A stretch of 64,000 nt of DNA, from positions 1,736,001 to 1,800,000 of the forward strand of contig CM065312.1 of NCBI GenBank assembly GCA_033032175.1, in the 5' to 3' direction. Source of the stretch: Saturnia japonica (lineage: Eukaryota; Arthropoda; Insecta; Lepidoptera; Saturniidae). Shown in pieces: positions 20,001-31,084 of this stretch. Under the pieces are notes generated by a model. It was not told the DNA's origin. It ran no database searches and saw only the letters and a list, made by a program, of their open reading frames with translations. The position numbers were made by a program, and so were the translations under genes. The first letter of the stretch is position 1. The number at the start of each line of letters is the position of its first letter.

Positions 20001-20330
20001 CTTCTTCTTCTTCTTCCTGACTTGGGAATAAATCCTCTTAATGAAGACCATTACTGCCATTATCAAGTGAATATAGTGACTTGCCTTATAACGATTTCAG
20101 TATCCTGACAAGATGGTGGTTCCCTTGTTAGAACTTTCTAGGGAGTTTTTGTGGGATCTCAGAATGCATGCTCTTAGTTTATATTTATAATCCACTTCAC
20201 GTATGCACAAAAACCAAACTAGGTATATCATGTAAAACGCCACCAATATTAAATAATATAGGGTCAAAAACCTAAGTAAATGAATTAAAAACAAAAACCA
20301 CTACATGTCACTTCAAAAACCCACCAAAAA
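20001..20330 (-). repeat. SINE-like repeat, copy b
   Basis: The minus-strand copy begins near TTTTTTGGTGGG at 20330, carries GTGACATGTAGTGG and the TTTTTGACCCTATATTA block, and ends in a (GAA)n tail at 20001-20015. It is the most complete relative of the copy at 24977-25311. The open frame at 20097-20294 is by-product. Confidence 0.75.
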
Positions 20331-20505
20331 ACTATAGTTATTATTTTTTATCTTGCCAGTATCTTGACAGTGTGACAAAAACACGTTATAGAATTTATTT
20401 ACCAAATGTCTGGTGGAGGTACTCTAGAACAACCTGTAAGAATAACTCATAAACAAATAGTTATTTGCCAGTTCGAGATTAAATTTGCAGTGACACTGTC
20501 ATATC

Positions 20506-20571
20506 TACTTACGGTACAAAAATGCATCTTAGGTATTTAAATACCTAAGATGCATTTTTGTACCGTAAGTA
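20506..20571. repeat. 66-bp perfect palindrome without spacer
   Basis: The 33-base left arm (20506-20538) and the right arm (20539-20571) are exact reverse complements meeting at AGGTATTTAAATACCT; the first mismatch is just outside. Arms include GGTACAAAAATGCATC and its complement. It could be a self-complementary mobile element, a fold-back duplication or an assembly artefact. Confidence 0.95.
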
Positions 20572-20639
20572 CCACTTAGTTAAATAATTTACTTATATTT
20601 GTTTTCATACGAAATTATAATGATTAGGAATATTAATAT

Positions 20640-20920
20640 GTGAAGCAAAAAATTTATACTACCCCTTTTTAAGCGTATTGCGTACACGGATGTCTGTGAG
20701 ATTTTGCATGGTTAAAGTTTATATGGAGAAGGAGTGCAGAAAGCTAAAATTTATCTGTAATATCTGTTACTAATATATTAAATTAAGACTGCGAATCCTA
20801 ACCCTGAACTTGGACCCTCCAAAATATTGGCATTGTCACTCAATGAAAAGTGACAGCAAGTGATATAATATTCATTGTTTAGGTTCATACTGCAAGTCGA
20901 ATTTTGATCATTGGGTGACC
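20640..20920 (+). repeat. Dispersed repeat family P, copy 1
   Basis: Contains AAGCGTATTGCGTACACGGA, GGAGAAGGAGTGCAGAAAGC and CATTGTCACTCAATGAAAAG. An inverted copy lies at 21480-21745 and a third copy at 47475-47750. No coding capacity. Confidence 0.75.
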
Positions 20921-21479
20921 GCTAGTTATCTTAAAATATATTAGGTATTTATCTGCAGATATTTTCGTATGTTACTCAGGTACTGTCCATAGTTACCTAC
21001 CATTTTAGACAATATGTAGATACTACACTTATAAATTATGGTGGAAAGCTAAGTTATAAATAAAAGTTCATCTTAAATTGAGGGTCGAATATATAATATG
21101 TTAAAAAAAGTTTTTTGTACGTCATAGGTACAGTTTAACGAGTCTAGAGCCCACCACTAATGTGAAAATGGTATCCAATGACCGCAGAGTTTAAATAGAT
21201 CGAGATTCTTGATACTAATGAAATATAATTAAAACTTCAAATATTTCAATCAAAGAGCGTAGATAGGTAGTTATATAGAAGGTAGACAGATACCTACATA
21301 TAATTTGATTGTTAAGAAAAATGTAATGTGTAAATTACACGCATGCGGTTACACAGAAAGCAACGTTCCGTGACTCTGTTTGTGTTTGAGATTGCATCTT
21401 ATATTTATAACAATATCGCCACAGAACGTCCGTGAATAAAGTTACGTAAAGAAGATACATTATCTAAACATACTAATAA
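20921..21479. other. Spacer between inverted family P copies
   Basis: AT-rich sequence with GGTAGTTAT- and TACCTACA-type short repeats. No element recognised. Confidence 0.45.
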
Positions 21480-21745
21480 GTAAGTACTTAATTTCGATCG
21501 AAATTCGACAAGCGACTTTTTAATCATAGACTATTTTCTGTTTGAACATTTTCAGTATGAACCTAAACAATGAATACTTATTACATCACTTGCTGTCACT
21601 TTTCATTGAGTGACAATGTCAATATATTGGGGGTCTAAGTTCAATGGCACTGGTCGGGTTAGGATTCGCAGTATTAATTTATTTTATTTAATATATTAGT
21701 AACAGATATTATAGATAAATTTTCAGTCTTCCGTCCGCGCAATTT
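21480..21745 (-). repeat. Dispersed repeat family P, copy 2 (inverted)
   Basis: The reverse complement of 21556-21725 aligns with 20743-20910 at an estimated four-fifths or better identity by eye, sharing AAGTGACAGCAAGTGAT and TTGTTTAGGTTCATACTG. The outer part (AATCATAGACTATTTTCTG) also matches the 47.7-kb copy. With copy 1 it forms an inverted pair about 645 bases apart. Confidence 0.75.
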
Positions 21746-22004
21746 TCATAAGAAAGGGTACAAAGGTTTTGCTTCTCGTATTAATATAATGATGATTATT
21801 ATAAAGTTTCTGAGTTTGGATGTTGGAGATACTTAATCTCCGGAACTACAGATCCGATATTAAAAATTCTTATCCTAATTGGAAGTTACATTTATTTTTA
21901 TATGATAAAAGTTGCGGTCGGTTTTTATTTTGAAAGAAAAACGAGATTACTCTTAATCACGTCAGTGGTTCGGACCAACTAACCATACCTATAGGGTATA
22001 GTAT

Positions 22005-22513
22005 ATATATAATTAATAAAATTAAAGTGTCAGTTTGTAATGTTTTTAATAAATGCGTATGAAAGTATATACGATACCTATAACAAAAAGCCCAATTTTA
22101 AAATTTTTGTCTGCTTGTCTGTCTGTGTGTTCCGGGTAATCTCCGAAACGGTTGGACTGATTTTGACGGGACCTTCACTGATAGTTAGCTGATGATATAG
22201 GGAGTAACTTAAACTACTTTTATTTTAGAAAAAGAATTAGGGTTCCGCACAAATAAAAAAACTGGCCATAGTGAATCAATTCGGGCGCTTAAATGGCTTA
22301 TGCAGAGTAAACCATAAGAGATATAGCAAATCAATGTACTACATAATTATAAGTATTAAAAAGACCTACAAAAATATTCGGGACAGTATACGTCTATCTT
22401 CTAAGGAACACCCACGATAAGCATTTTTGTTTTTAAAATAGCCGGGAGTGGGGGAGCAAGATTCACGCGGGCATTCTGTAGTCCACGTGAGCGAAAGCAC
22501 GGGCGCAGCTAGT
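22005..22513 (+). mobile_element. Non-autonomous Helitron-like element, copy B
   Basis: Collinear with copy A: AATTAATAAAATTAAAGTGTC near the start, CCGGGTAATCTCCGAAACGG and GGAACACCCACGATAAGC inside, and GGGCGCAGCTAG before T at the end. The 5' terminus is mutated. Confidence 0.75.
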
Positions 22514-22559
22514 TGGTAAATAAAATTATTCTACTGTATTGAGTCGATCTAATAGATCA

Positions 22560-22790
22560 TCATTTTAGTCGAAAGATTTTCACTGGTGGACATAGGCCTT
22601 CCCCTAAGATCGCCACAACGACCGGTCCTGTGCTGGCCGAATCCAGCGACTTTTCCGCAACCTTTATCAGATCGTCGGCCCACTAGGTGGCGGGTTTGCA
22701 CACGCTGCGTCTTCCGGTAAGTGAACACCGCTCGAGAACTCTTTGCCCCATCGACCATCCGTTCTACGAGCGATGTCCCCCCCCCCCCCA
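22560..22790 (-). pseudogene. LINE C-terminal remnant (RTE-like)
   Basis: On the minus strand a frame reads CSLTGRRSVCKPATWWADDL then GEGLCPPV, a decayed form of the R-WTDDL...GEAYVQQW tail of lepidopteran RTE-like LINEs. A run of 13 C at 22777-22789 adjoins it. There is no catalytic region. Confidence 0.65.
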
Positions 22791-24244
22791 CTACTACTCA
22801 AGTCGCCTCACGAACAAGCCTGTTTTGTAAAGGGCCTCATTTCTGTAGACCACATACATTAGTTAAATCAAGTTATACAGAAAACCGAAGAGTATGAGCT
22901 GCCCCTTTGCTTAGCGATTGTGGATTATTCCAATTCAAGCCCTTCGATTCGATTGAGACCTGGGTTGTATTGCAGTCTCTTCTGCGGTGTCAAGTACCTA
23001 CATTGAAGTGTTGAAAATGAAATGTTTATATGAAATCGCCGTTATGTCCTAAAACCTAATTATCTACCTCATAGAGTTTGCAAAGAATAATTAAGAGTTG
23101 CCTAAGTAATTATGTACCTACATTTTATTTTTCTCTCCACATAGGAAGCCGGTAATATACTATAACTCTTAACTCTCTACTTTTAGACATAAGTACCTAC
23201 CTAACTTATAAAACTGCGCAAAACATACAATATAGTAATATGTTATTTAAAAAATAATGTGATTCCAAAAGTGAGGGAGTAAGTGACGATGAATACCTAT
23301 GTCTAAAGCGTTTTTTTTAAACGCTGGCGAATCCACACGAATCATAATTACAGGACAAATATATTTTTACTATACAATAATATGTAATCGGAGTTCTGGG
23401 TCCCACATAATTAAAGCTCCATATATCTTCGGATCTCGCATCGTGTTACAAGAAACCGGAGCCGGCCGACCACGCCGATTCCTCTACAATGGTATACGTC
23501 GATAAAAATTATTAATTTAACTGATATCAAATGGTCTTAATGTCCTATACAATTTCGCTTAAATTTTTGAAGGTATAATAAAGGTACCTACCTATTACTT
23601 TTTTTTCAATATTCGTCGTAGAATTTTTTGCCAGTGTCAACGTTTTGTTACCATGGAAGTAATGATTCCTCTGCAACTTGATATCGTTCTTACCTTCTTC
23701 AAAACCATTGTCCAAGCTGTCCAATGTGGGCATTTCACGTTATTGTACATTGGTTGACTATCTTATTAAAACTTGTAATGGAGATTTTGAACTTCCCTTC
23801 AACAGTAATCAACTTATATTAGGTGCTTGAAATGTCACCAAAGTTACAAAACATAAAATGAAAAAATATAAGTACAATTGAATGAATTAAAAATAAAATC
23901 AAGGTATAGTCAACCGAGTTAACTAATTTTTATAATAATTTTGAGTGTAGCTCCCAAAAAAGTAGGGAGCGGTACGACATTTTAGTTATACATACCTACT
24001 TGTCTCTTGTTATAGGTACCTACATATACGTAATATTACTACTTAAATTACACATGATACCTGTATAAAAACTGATAGGTAACGTAATAAATTGGAAAAA
24101 AGTACAGGTTTTAAAAAAAAATCATATTATCACTACCGATCCTGTACTTAGGAAAGTTTATTGATACATAAGTAAAAATATATCAGTTCGTTTAGTTCAG
24201 ACTGGAAATAATAGAAGAAACATGCATTGAAATAAACGCCATTT
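22791..24244. other. Intergenic DNA
   Basis: No gene seen. Scattered TACCTACC motifs. 23610-23650 contains TTTGCCAGTGTCAACG, which resembles the 3' part of the SINE-like family variants. Confidence 0.4.
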
Positions 24245-24440
24245 TCGACAATGAAGCTTACTGTTGCAATACGCCACTCAACCCTAAAGCGCGGCGCGGC
24301 GCTGCGGGTGTCGGCAACACCGCGTCACATTCGGCATTGTACACGCGCTATTGTCGCCGCGCGTAATTATGTACATATGTACGGATATTACCGCGCACCG
24401 TGCGGATACCGAGCGCCGGAGGGTATCAAATGAAGGGGGG
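24245..24440. other. Isolated GC/CpG-rich island
   Basis: About 200 bases rich in GCGC (GCGCGGCGCGGCGC near 24290) and ending in GGGGGGGAGGGG at 24434-24445, inside AT-rich DNA. The only open frame (24251-24433) is 60 codons with no recognisable product. It may be a CpG-rich regulatory element or promoter. Confidence 0.35.
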
Positions 24441-24963
24441 GAGGGGATAAACGCGACGCCATTATGAGCATGGTGTGAAAGTTGAACTGGTGATATTATA
24501 TTTAGGGAATTTTGTTATTGTTACCAGATGTATTAATATGTTTTTTTTAAATATTGTTTTACAAAAGCGTAGACCGAGTCTGTAATACGCGCAATTAAAA
24601 TAATAATATATATTTTTTATTAAGGAATAAATAATAGTAACTAGATACATGAATTATGTAATCTCTCACATAAATTATAAAATAAATATAGGTACGATTA
24701 CTCGTTTATGTACTTTATTTTAAAATATAATTAAATACATATAGGTACGCTGAAAGTATTAAAAATAAAACAAATTTAAAAGTAAATTCGGAGATGCTTA
24801 AGGAGGTTTGAATGCTTTTTGTGCAGCCTAAGATCTTAGAAGTATCATCGTTAGGTATTTAGTATATAATATTATAAATACCTACTAGTGTGTTGTGTTT
24901 AAATGAAGGCTGATACAGTGACGTCACTGAAGGTACCTGATGGCAAGCACAGTGCAATACAAA
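24441..24963. other. Intergenic DNA
   Basis: AT-rich. Nothing recognised. Confidence 0.45.
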
Positions 24964-24976
24964 AATATTGGCGTTC

Positions 24977-25311
24977 TACTTCTTCTTCTTCCTAACTTGG
25001 TAATTAGTCTTCTTTAATGAATACCATTACTGCTAAATATGAAGTGAATATAATGTCCTGTGTTATAACGATTTCAGTATTCTAACAAGATGATGGCTCC
25101 CTTGCTAGAACTTTCTAGAGAGTTTTTGTAGGATCCCACAATAAATGCTCTTAATTCATATTTATAGATAAACCACTTCACTTGTGCACAAATATCAAAC
25201 TATATCACGCAAAACGCCAACAATATTACGTAATATCGGGTCAAAAACCTGAGTAAATGAATTAAAAACAAATACAATAACATGTCACTTCAAGATGCCG
25301 CCAAAAATTCC
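24977..25311 (-). mobile_element. SINE-like retroposon, copy c, with 13-bp target duplications
   Basis: A 335-base minus-strand unit is flanked by AATATTGGCGTTC at 24964-24976 and again at 25312-25324. Read on the minus strand it begins near TTTTTGGCGGCATCTTGAAG and ends in a (GAAGAA)n-type tail. The A/G-rich tail and long duplication are signs of LINE-mediated retroposition. I find no clear tRNA A/B boxes at the 5' end. No coding capacity. Confidence 0.75.
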
Positions 25312-25324
25312 AATATTGGCGTTC

Positions 25325-25844
25325 ATCGAGGGATTTAATCACAATTCATCGCTAGTACCTAGTCGGTGCTATTCCGACTTTTCCGAGCAACTCAAATGTC
25401 TGTTCATGTTATATTTATAGGACCCTATTATTTATATTCATACAGATTTTTTAAACAACATTAAATCACATTTTAGGGCCGGGCTATTATTGCTTAATTC
25501 GATATCTAATCTAACTCAATCAAGTTATATTTAGATGTGAAATGAGATATTTGTAAGGGCTCCCTTATCTTGTAATTGGTTAATTTGTTTAAACATTGTA
25601 AATCAATGCCCGATCGTTAGCTAAACATGGCGCTATGGGCGGTTCGGGTTACGAGCTAACGCGTTTATTCGGACCAATTACCCACCATTAGCGGATAATT
25701 CTAGTTGAAACCGGTTTAATCCAGCGTTCGGGTTACTCGTCGCTGCGCTTTGATTAACCTAAAACCGGTGTTACGTAGAAATTGTACCAGTAATGAGTAT
25801 TATTAATTTAACATCACATATACTTTAGGAGTTATCCGAGTAAC
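25325..25844. promoter_or_regulatory. Candidate enhancer with two Grainyhead-type sites
   Basis: 25590-25800 is free of known repeats and has AAACCGGTTT (25708-25717, a palindromic Grainyhead-type site) and AAAACCGGTG (25761-25770). Also present are GGTTCGGGTTAC and GCGTTCGGGTTAC, a near-duplicated GTTCGGGTTAC box. Function is inference. Confidence 0.35.
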
Positions 25845-26020
25845 ATTATAAAAGTGAATTTGTTTTGTTTGTTACTCAATCACTCAAAAAAGGTTAAATC
25901 GTTTTTGATGAAATCTGGTACACGGTTAGCTTATAACACGGATTAGGACGTAGGATACTTTTATACCAGTAAAAATATTTTTTTTCACGCGAGTGCTGCT
26001 GCGGGCACATTTAGTATTGT
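25845..26020 (+). repeat. Degenerate Helitron-like 5' portion
   Basis: Shares TTTGTTTGTTACTCAATCAC and the GATGAAATCTGGTACAC block with the minus-strand copy at 48660-48832. It ends near CGCGAGTGCTGCTGCGGGCACA without CTAG. Confidence 0.5.
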
Positions 26021-27010
26021 TATAAAGGTCCTTAAAAGGTTATTCAATTAAATACAACAGTTTTTATGTTACTTGAAAGTTTTATTTTGTTTATTTGAAC
26101 CCTTACATAATAAACACTAAACCAAGAAAAAATAGACAGAGAACATTGCTTAGTGCTATTATAATAATTAAAAGTGTAAGACTACGTGATAAAGACAATA
26201 ATTAACAAAAACAGGACAGAAGGCGGTTTAATATGGATACTTACAATGCTTTCTGCCAGTGGCTAACTAAGTTCATCAGATGACCTAGGTCCTAGGTGAC
26301 AAACTGAATGAGGCCCTCAGCATTTTCGGCAGATAGCTGTCTTGTTTCTTTATGTGTGATAACTGATAATTCAGCGGCCGACCATTTTTAACTTTCCATT
26401 TAGCTCCGAAAATACAAGATAATAGAAAAGGAAAGTAAAAAAGGTAGTGTTTTTTCTCGAAATATCGGCCTACCTCATTTTACTCTACCACTGCTCTCTA
26501 TCTCTGTAATTGCAATGGTAACATAAACTTGAGTATGTACTAGATTTTTGAACGCAGATTTAACTAGTACTTATCTCATTTTGGTTAGGACTATAAATGA
26601 ATATACATATGAGTATTTTGCTAAAGTTTTACAGTAGTACAGTAAAGTTACGGCACTATGTCTGATGGTAAGCACAGTACAATCACACAACAGCGACCAC
26701 AGTGAGATCCTAATCCAACGATGGTCGTTGCTGTCGTGTTGGCCAGCAAGCATTTTGGTAGCTGGATACAATGTCTGATCCCGAAACGCGACAAACCAAA
26801 GTAGAGTCACTGTGACTGATTTATTGCCATGTGTATGGTGGTTGCGATCCAGTCGTCTATAGATCCTTACCACTCCACTTGATTACTGGTTCTAGGTACA
26901 CCGGCTGATCTTGGAACGTGAGATGCCTAAATGTGCTTCTATGGGGGCTGTTATAACTGGTGTATGGTGGTCGCGATCCGGTTTGACATAATTATTGTGT
27001 CCTGCCCAAC
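26021..27010. other. Intergenic repeat-derived DNA
   Basis: GTGTATGGTGGTTGCGATCC near 26833 and GTGTATGGTGGTCGCGATCC near 26961 are near-identical, suggesting a local duplication or a dispersed repeat. The minus-strand open frame at 26571-26873 runs through it and has no recognisable product. Confidence 0.4.
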
Positions 27011-27110
27011 AGCGATCTCTCAACATCCAGCATAAAGTGATCTCTTAACATTCAGCAAAAAGTGATCTCTTAACATTCAGCATAAAGTGTAAAGTGATCT
27101 CTTAACATAA
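27011..27110 (+). repeat. 25-bp tandem repeat
   Basis: Units start at 27011, 27036 and 27061 with the pattern AGTGATCTCTTAACATTCAG plus CATAA. A 7-base insertion follows, then a partial fourth unit at 27093-27110. Confidence 0.9.
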
Positions 27111-27914
27111 TTTTAACTGATTAATACCTTTTTTCACAATTTCACAAACGGCCATTTAATTTCATACTCAGCAATGCTTCTATTATACTAGTTCTGTGTT
27201 ATAAAACAATCATTACTTAAGAAATTATTCAAAATATTAAAATAAAAATAAAATGCTGTTCATTTGTAAATGCATCATTTGAGAACGAATAGACCGATTT
27301 GGGTATTTTTTGTTTTAAAATATACGTAGTATAGTCCGAATTAGGTAGATTTCAAATTCGGGAAAACTAAACGTCCTTTGTTCAACCAGATTTTTGTATG
27401 AACTCGAGACCTTATAATATACGATTCAAAGTATCGATGTCCGTAATTCTTTTTTTGTTTTGTTTATGATGGTTGTGTAGAAATTATCAGGAAAAAAAAA
27501 CGGGATAGGTGGCGCTGTTGTCGAGTTATTTGACGATTGCAAAGGACTGAACAATGCCTATAGCAGGACCATCAGCTATAATAGTTAAAAAAAAAAATTC
27601 GCCGGCTGGTCTGCTTAGCTACCTGGCGCGTGGGCGGACACGCGGTGGGAGTATGGGATGAACGCTTCGATCTATGGATAATAAACCCATATGCGATAAT
27701 AGTTTATGCGGATAACTTAGGTATCCGTCGGCGGTTGAGGGTTAATATTTTAGCGAAGCAATGTTTATATAAAAATCAATTATTTTTCAAAGATTTTCGT
27801 ATACCAAATATTATCTTCTATTAAGTCAGTCCTGTGTAAGGATCCAACCTGCGAGCGCTAGGCTAATTGCAGGGCTTACTATCACCACACCTGCAGGCCT
27901 GACTTAGATTAAAA
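27111..27914. other. Intergenic DNA
   Basis: AT-rich. The open frame at 27630-27824 has no recognisable product. Confidence 0.4.
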
Positions 27915-27992
27915 GCAACTATGTCTCAGTGGTATTAGCGAGCGCGGACACCGTGTCGATCGACATAGGTTCGAATCCTACAATGACAGCAC
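27915..27992 (+). repeat. tRNA-like / SINE head with A and B boxes
   Basis: An A-box-like ATGTCTCAGTGG at 27921-27932 and a consensus B box GGTTCGAATCC at 27968-27978 are spaced as in a tRNA gene. Acceptor-stem halves do not pair, so it is not a functional tRNA by eye; a tRNA-derived SINE head is more likely. Confidence 0.4.
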
Positions 27993-29429
27993 ATAAGTAG
28001 GTAGTTAATAGCCTGGTTTATAGGATGCTTTTTATCCCGGTAAATTACATATTTTTAATTACTCCTGTATCCAATTCTAAAGTCCTCGTAGACGAAGTCG
28101 AGACCAGAAACATAAACAGTACCTATAGCACAAACTAAACAATATATTTCTTGTCAACGAATAATTATTATAAATTCCCTACACTTTTATGGACATCCAG
28201 TTTAGAAATAGTTTTTAAATCTGTATTAGAGTTAATTTTAAATCTGTAAACAAGAGAGTTTTTCTGTCCATGGGCATAGGGCTTGTGGTATTATGCCAAC
28301 CCCATAGCAAATATAAGCTTTAGTTAAACATAAACATTATTTTAGTAACCCGATGAGCTTAGTAAGGTCTCCCACACGCGATTAGCGCCCTCACGTTTTA
28401 ATTTTCGAACTGAACTTTTATGGAGAAATGTATTTGAGGGGTTGGTTGTATAGTGGAAATAATTAATTAATATATTTGTAAAATTTTAAGTATCCGATGG
28501 GGTCAGTGGCGATGTTTACAGTGAAAGTTTTTTATTTCATAATTCTAAGCATTCGTTTCGACTTTTGAAGTGTAGGTTAGGGTGTAGGTATTTTTTTTCT
28601 TTATTTTAATATGAAAAATGCGAGTAATTTAAATAGGTAATGAATATCTATAAATGATATTTTCAAAATCATCCAGCATCCTTATACTCCAGCTTCCTAG
28701 GCTCCATCTTCCTATGATACGTGGAATTTTTGTTTCACACATTTCGTGAGCTTTCTTTACCTTGTTTAATTAAAATTATCATTTCTTCCATAATAATGAC
28801 TACCTATTGTAATATTATGCCACTTCCACTGAGACACTGCCCAAAAAAGAGTATGCGAATGTATGTGAGTTTCTTTATACCATCATAACTTTTAAATTCC
28901 TGAATAGATTTGAATGTGTGAGGTATCGTTATAATCCTTATGCCATGCCGAATGGTGCTGGCTATAAATTAAAAAAAAAAAGGCGGCAGAAAGCCTCCAT
29001 TTAAATACCTTTAGGAAAAATAAACCAGGTCTGTTTCTATGTCTCAATTGTGAAATGTTTTTTTTTTTTTGAGAATAAACAATTTAAATAAACATTTATG
29101 GTTCGCAGTGAGGTATAGGTACCTATCATGCCAAGAGTCTGTAAAAAGTTTTATCATTTTCACTTGAACAAAAACAAAGCGAACACGTAGCGCTCTGCAA
29201 GCAAATGGTAAAATACCTTTCTGAGTATTCACTCACTTTTTACATTATCAAACTTTTTCTTCAAGCGATAAGAGGGAAGCGTTTTCATGTGCCATGTGCC
29301 TTTTAATACAGGTGCTAATTGTATATATTTGCTAAGTTTGTTAATATATTGTTTGAATGCGCTAACCTTTGGAACAGGAAGTAAGAACAAGGATAGGTTA
29401 GATGGATATGTTGACGGCAAAAAGTGGCG
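27993..29429. other. Intergenic DNA
   Basis: No gene seen. AT-rich with short tracts of TACCTA. Open frames at 29044-29420 are not recognisable. Confidence 0.4.
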
Positions 29430-29488
29430 CGGTGGTTAAGTGATCGGATAAATTTAACACGGCTGAAGCCATGGGGCACAGCTAGAGA
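29430..29488 (+). repeat. 3' fragment of Helitron-like element
   Basis: GGCGCGGTGGTTAAG, ATCGGATAAATTTAACACGG and GGGGCACAGCTAG match the terminal part of the element at 36038-36664. Confidence 0.6.
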
Positions 29489-30279
29489 AGATGTATTTTA
29501 GTTAAAACTGACAAGTCTTAGAGCGGTTTGAACCAAAACCTTAAATCATACTTATATCGTTAAATCGAATTTAAGATTGGCAGTTGCATACGTTTGGATT
29601 TTGAAACAACTAAACTGAACTTGGGCTAAAGCTGAATTTAGGTATTATTTGTTAATTTCAGTATTGTTTATAGCTTAGCGAGATAGATAAAATGGTTGAT
29701 TTTAGATGTATATTTATCCAATACACATTTTTTTTAAATGTTATTATTACAAATTATAATTTTTTTTTGGTATAAGTCGTCTTTAAAGTATTTCGTGGTG
29801 ATTGATTGTTTTTTCTCGCTATCGCTTATGACTAGGACCGTGGGGCAAGTAGGCGGGAGCACAAATCCGCTTACTCTCGTGATTGACAGTTGACAGTAAA
29901 GTTGCAAGGGTGTCGACCGTGTGGGCAACCGCAGCGAACTGTTTTACGTATCTTATAACTTTGTAATATAAAGAGCTTTATGTATATTTAATACTCCGCA
30001 CCTATCTCATATATAATAAATCAAATTAAGAATGTTCGTTTTTTTTCTCTTTCAATATGAGTTCGCAGTAACTTTTGCCAATGTCAAAATTATATGTAAC
30101 ATTAATTCTCTTGACCGTCTTACGTCCCTCAATGTATGTTTTTTATACTTTATACATTTAGCGTTATGACCACAATCTCGGTTGAGTTTAAGTGACGATG
30201 TGACCCAAAGTGGTAACAAGCTAAGCCTATTGGAAGACTGGTTCTCAAGTGTAGCTGCCGAACACACCTATAGGTGTTT
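29489..30279. other. Intergenic DNA
   Basis: No feature recognised. The minus open frame at 29734-29928 is unsupported. Confidence 0.4.
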
Positions 30280-30462
30280 GGCGAAAGATTTTCAACTTGA
30301 CAGGCTTGAGGGCAGGAAATGCCCTACCACAATGCAATATTTTCATGAAGATGTTTCCCTTCACCGAAAACTCTGGCGTATTGCATGGATTCAACCTCAC
30401 GTCGATCGACGCGACATCCGTAGGTACAGGCTATTGCTAAGCCCACCATTGCTTCAAAAATA
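30280..30462 (+). repeat. Dispersed repeat with B-box remnant, second copy
   Basis: GATGTTTCCCTTCACCG followed by GGATTCAACCTCACGTCGA and AAGCCCACCATTGCTT is a decayed copy of the family at 440-612 and 63690-64000. The 93-codon open frame here is by-product. Confidence 0.5.
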
Positions 30463-30573
30463 ATAATTTGTCCGAAAAAAGTGGTTTCAACTGTTATTAG
30501 GTACCTACCTACATTTTGCAAATTCACCTGTCTGCGACATAGTAGTGTTTTGAAGTGTGAATTTATATAATAC

Positions 30574-31084
30574 TAGCTGTGCCCGTACCTTCGCTCACGT
30601 GGACTACAGAATGCCCGCGCGTATCTTACTTCCCCCTTCACGTTATTTTAAAGACCAAAATGCTTATTGTGGGTGTTCCTTAGAAGATAGACGTTACTCT
30701 TTAAGACTTTTTTGTAGGTCTTTTTATGTCTACAATTGTTTAGGACATTAATTTGCTATATCTCTTATGGTTTACTAAGCGTAAGCCATTTAAGCGCCCT
30801 TATTGATTCACCATGACAATTTTTTTATATTTGTGCGAACCCTAATTCTTTTTCTGAAATAAAAGTGGCCTAAGTTACTCCCTATAAATTCAGCTATCTA
30901 TCATTGAAAGTCCCGTCAAAATCGGTCTAACCGTTTCGGAGATTACTCGGAACAAACAGACAGATATGCAGTAAAAGTTATTGTTTTGTTATAGGTATCG
31001 TATATACATTCATATGCATCAAGTAAAAACCGGTTATTTTTACATTACACATAGACACTTCAATTTTATTAAATAATATTGTAT
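30574..31084 (-). mobile_element. Non-autonomous Helitron-like element, copy C
   Basis: The minus-strand copy reads A|TCTATACAATATTATTTAA at 31084 and ends GGGCACAGCTAG|T at 30574, keeping both diagnostic termini and the same internal blocks as copy A. Confidence 0.75.

Noticed and set aside
26571..26873. 100-codon minus-strand frame
   Set aside because: Lies in repeat-like sequence with no recognisable domain.
27915..27992. Functional tRNA gene
   Set aside because: A and B boxes are present but the acceptor stem does not pair; listed as a tRNA-like or SINE head instead.
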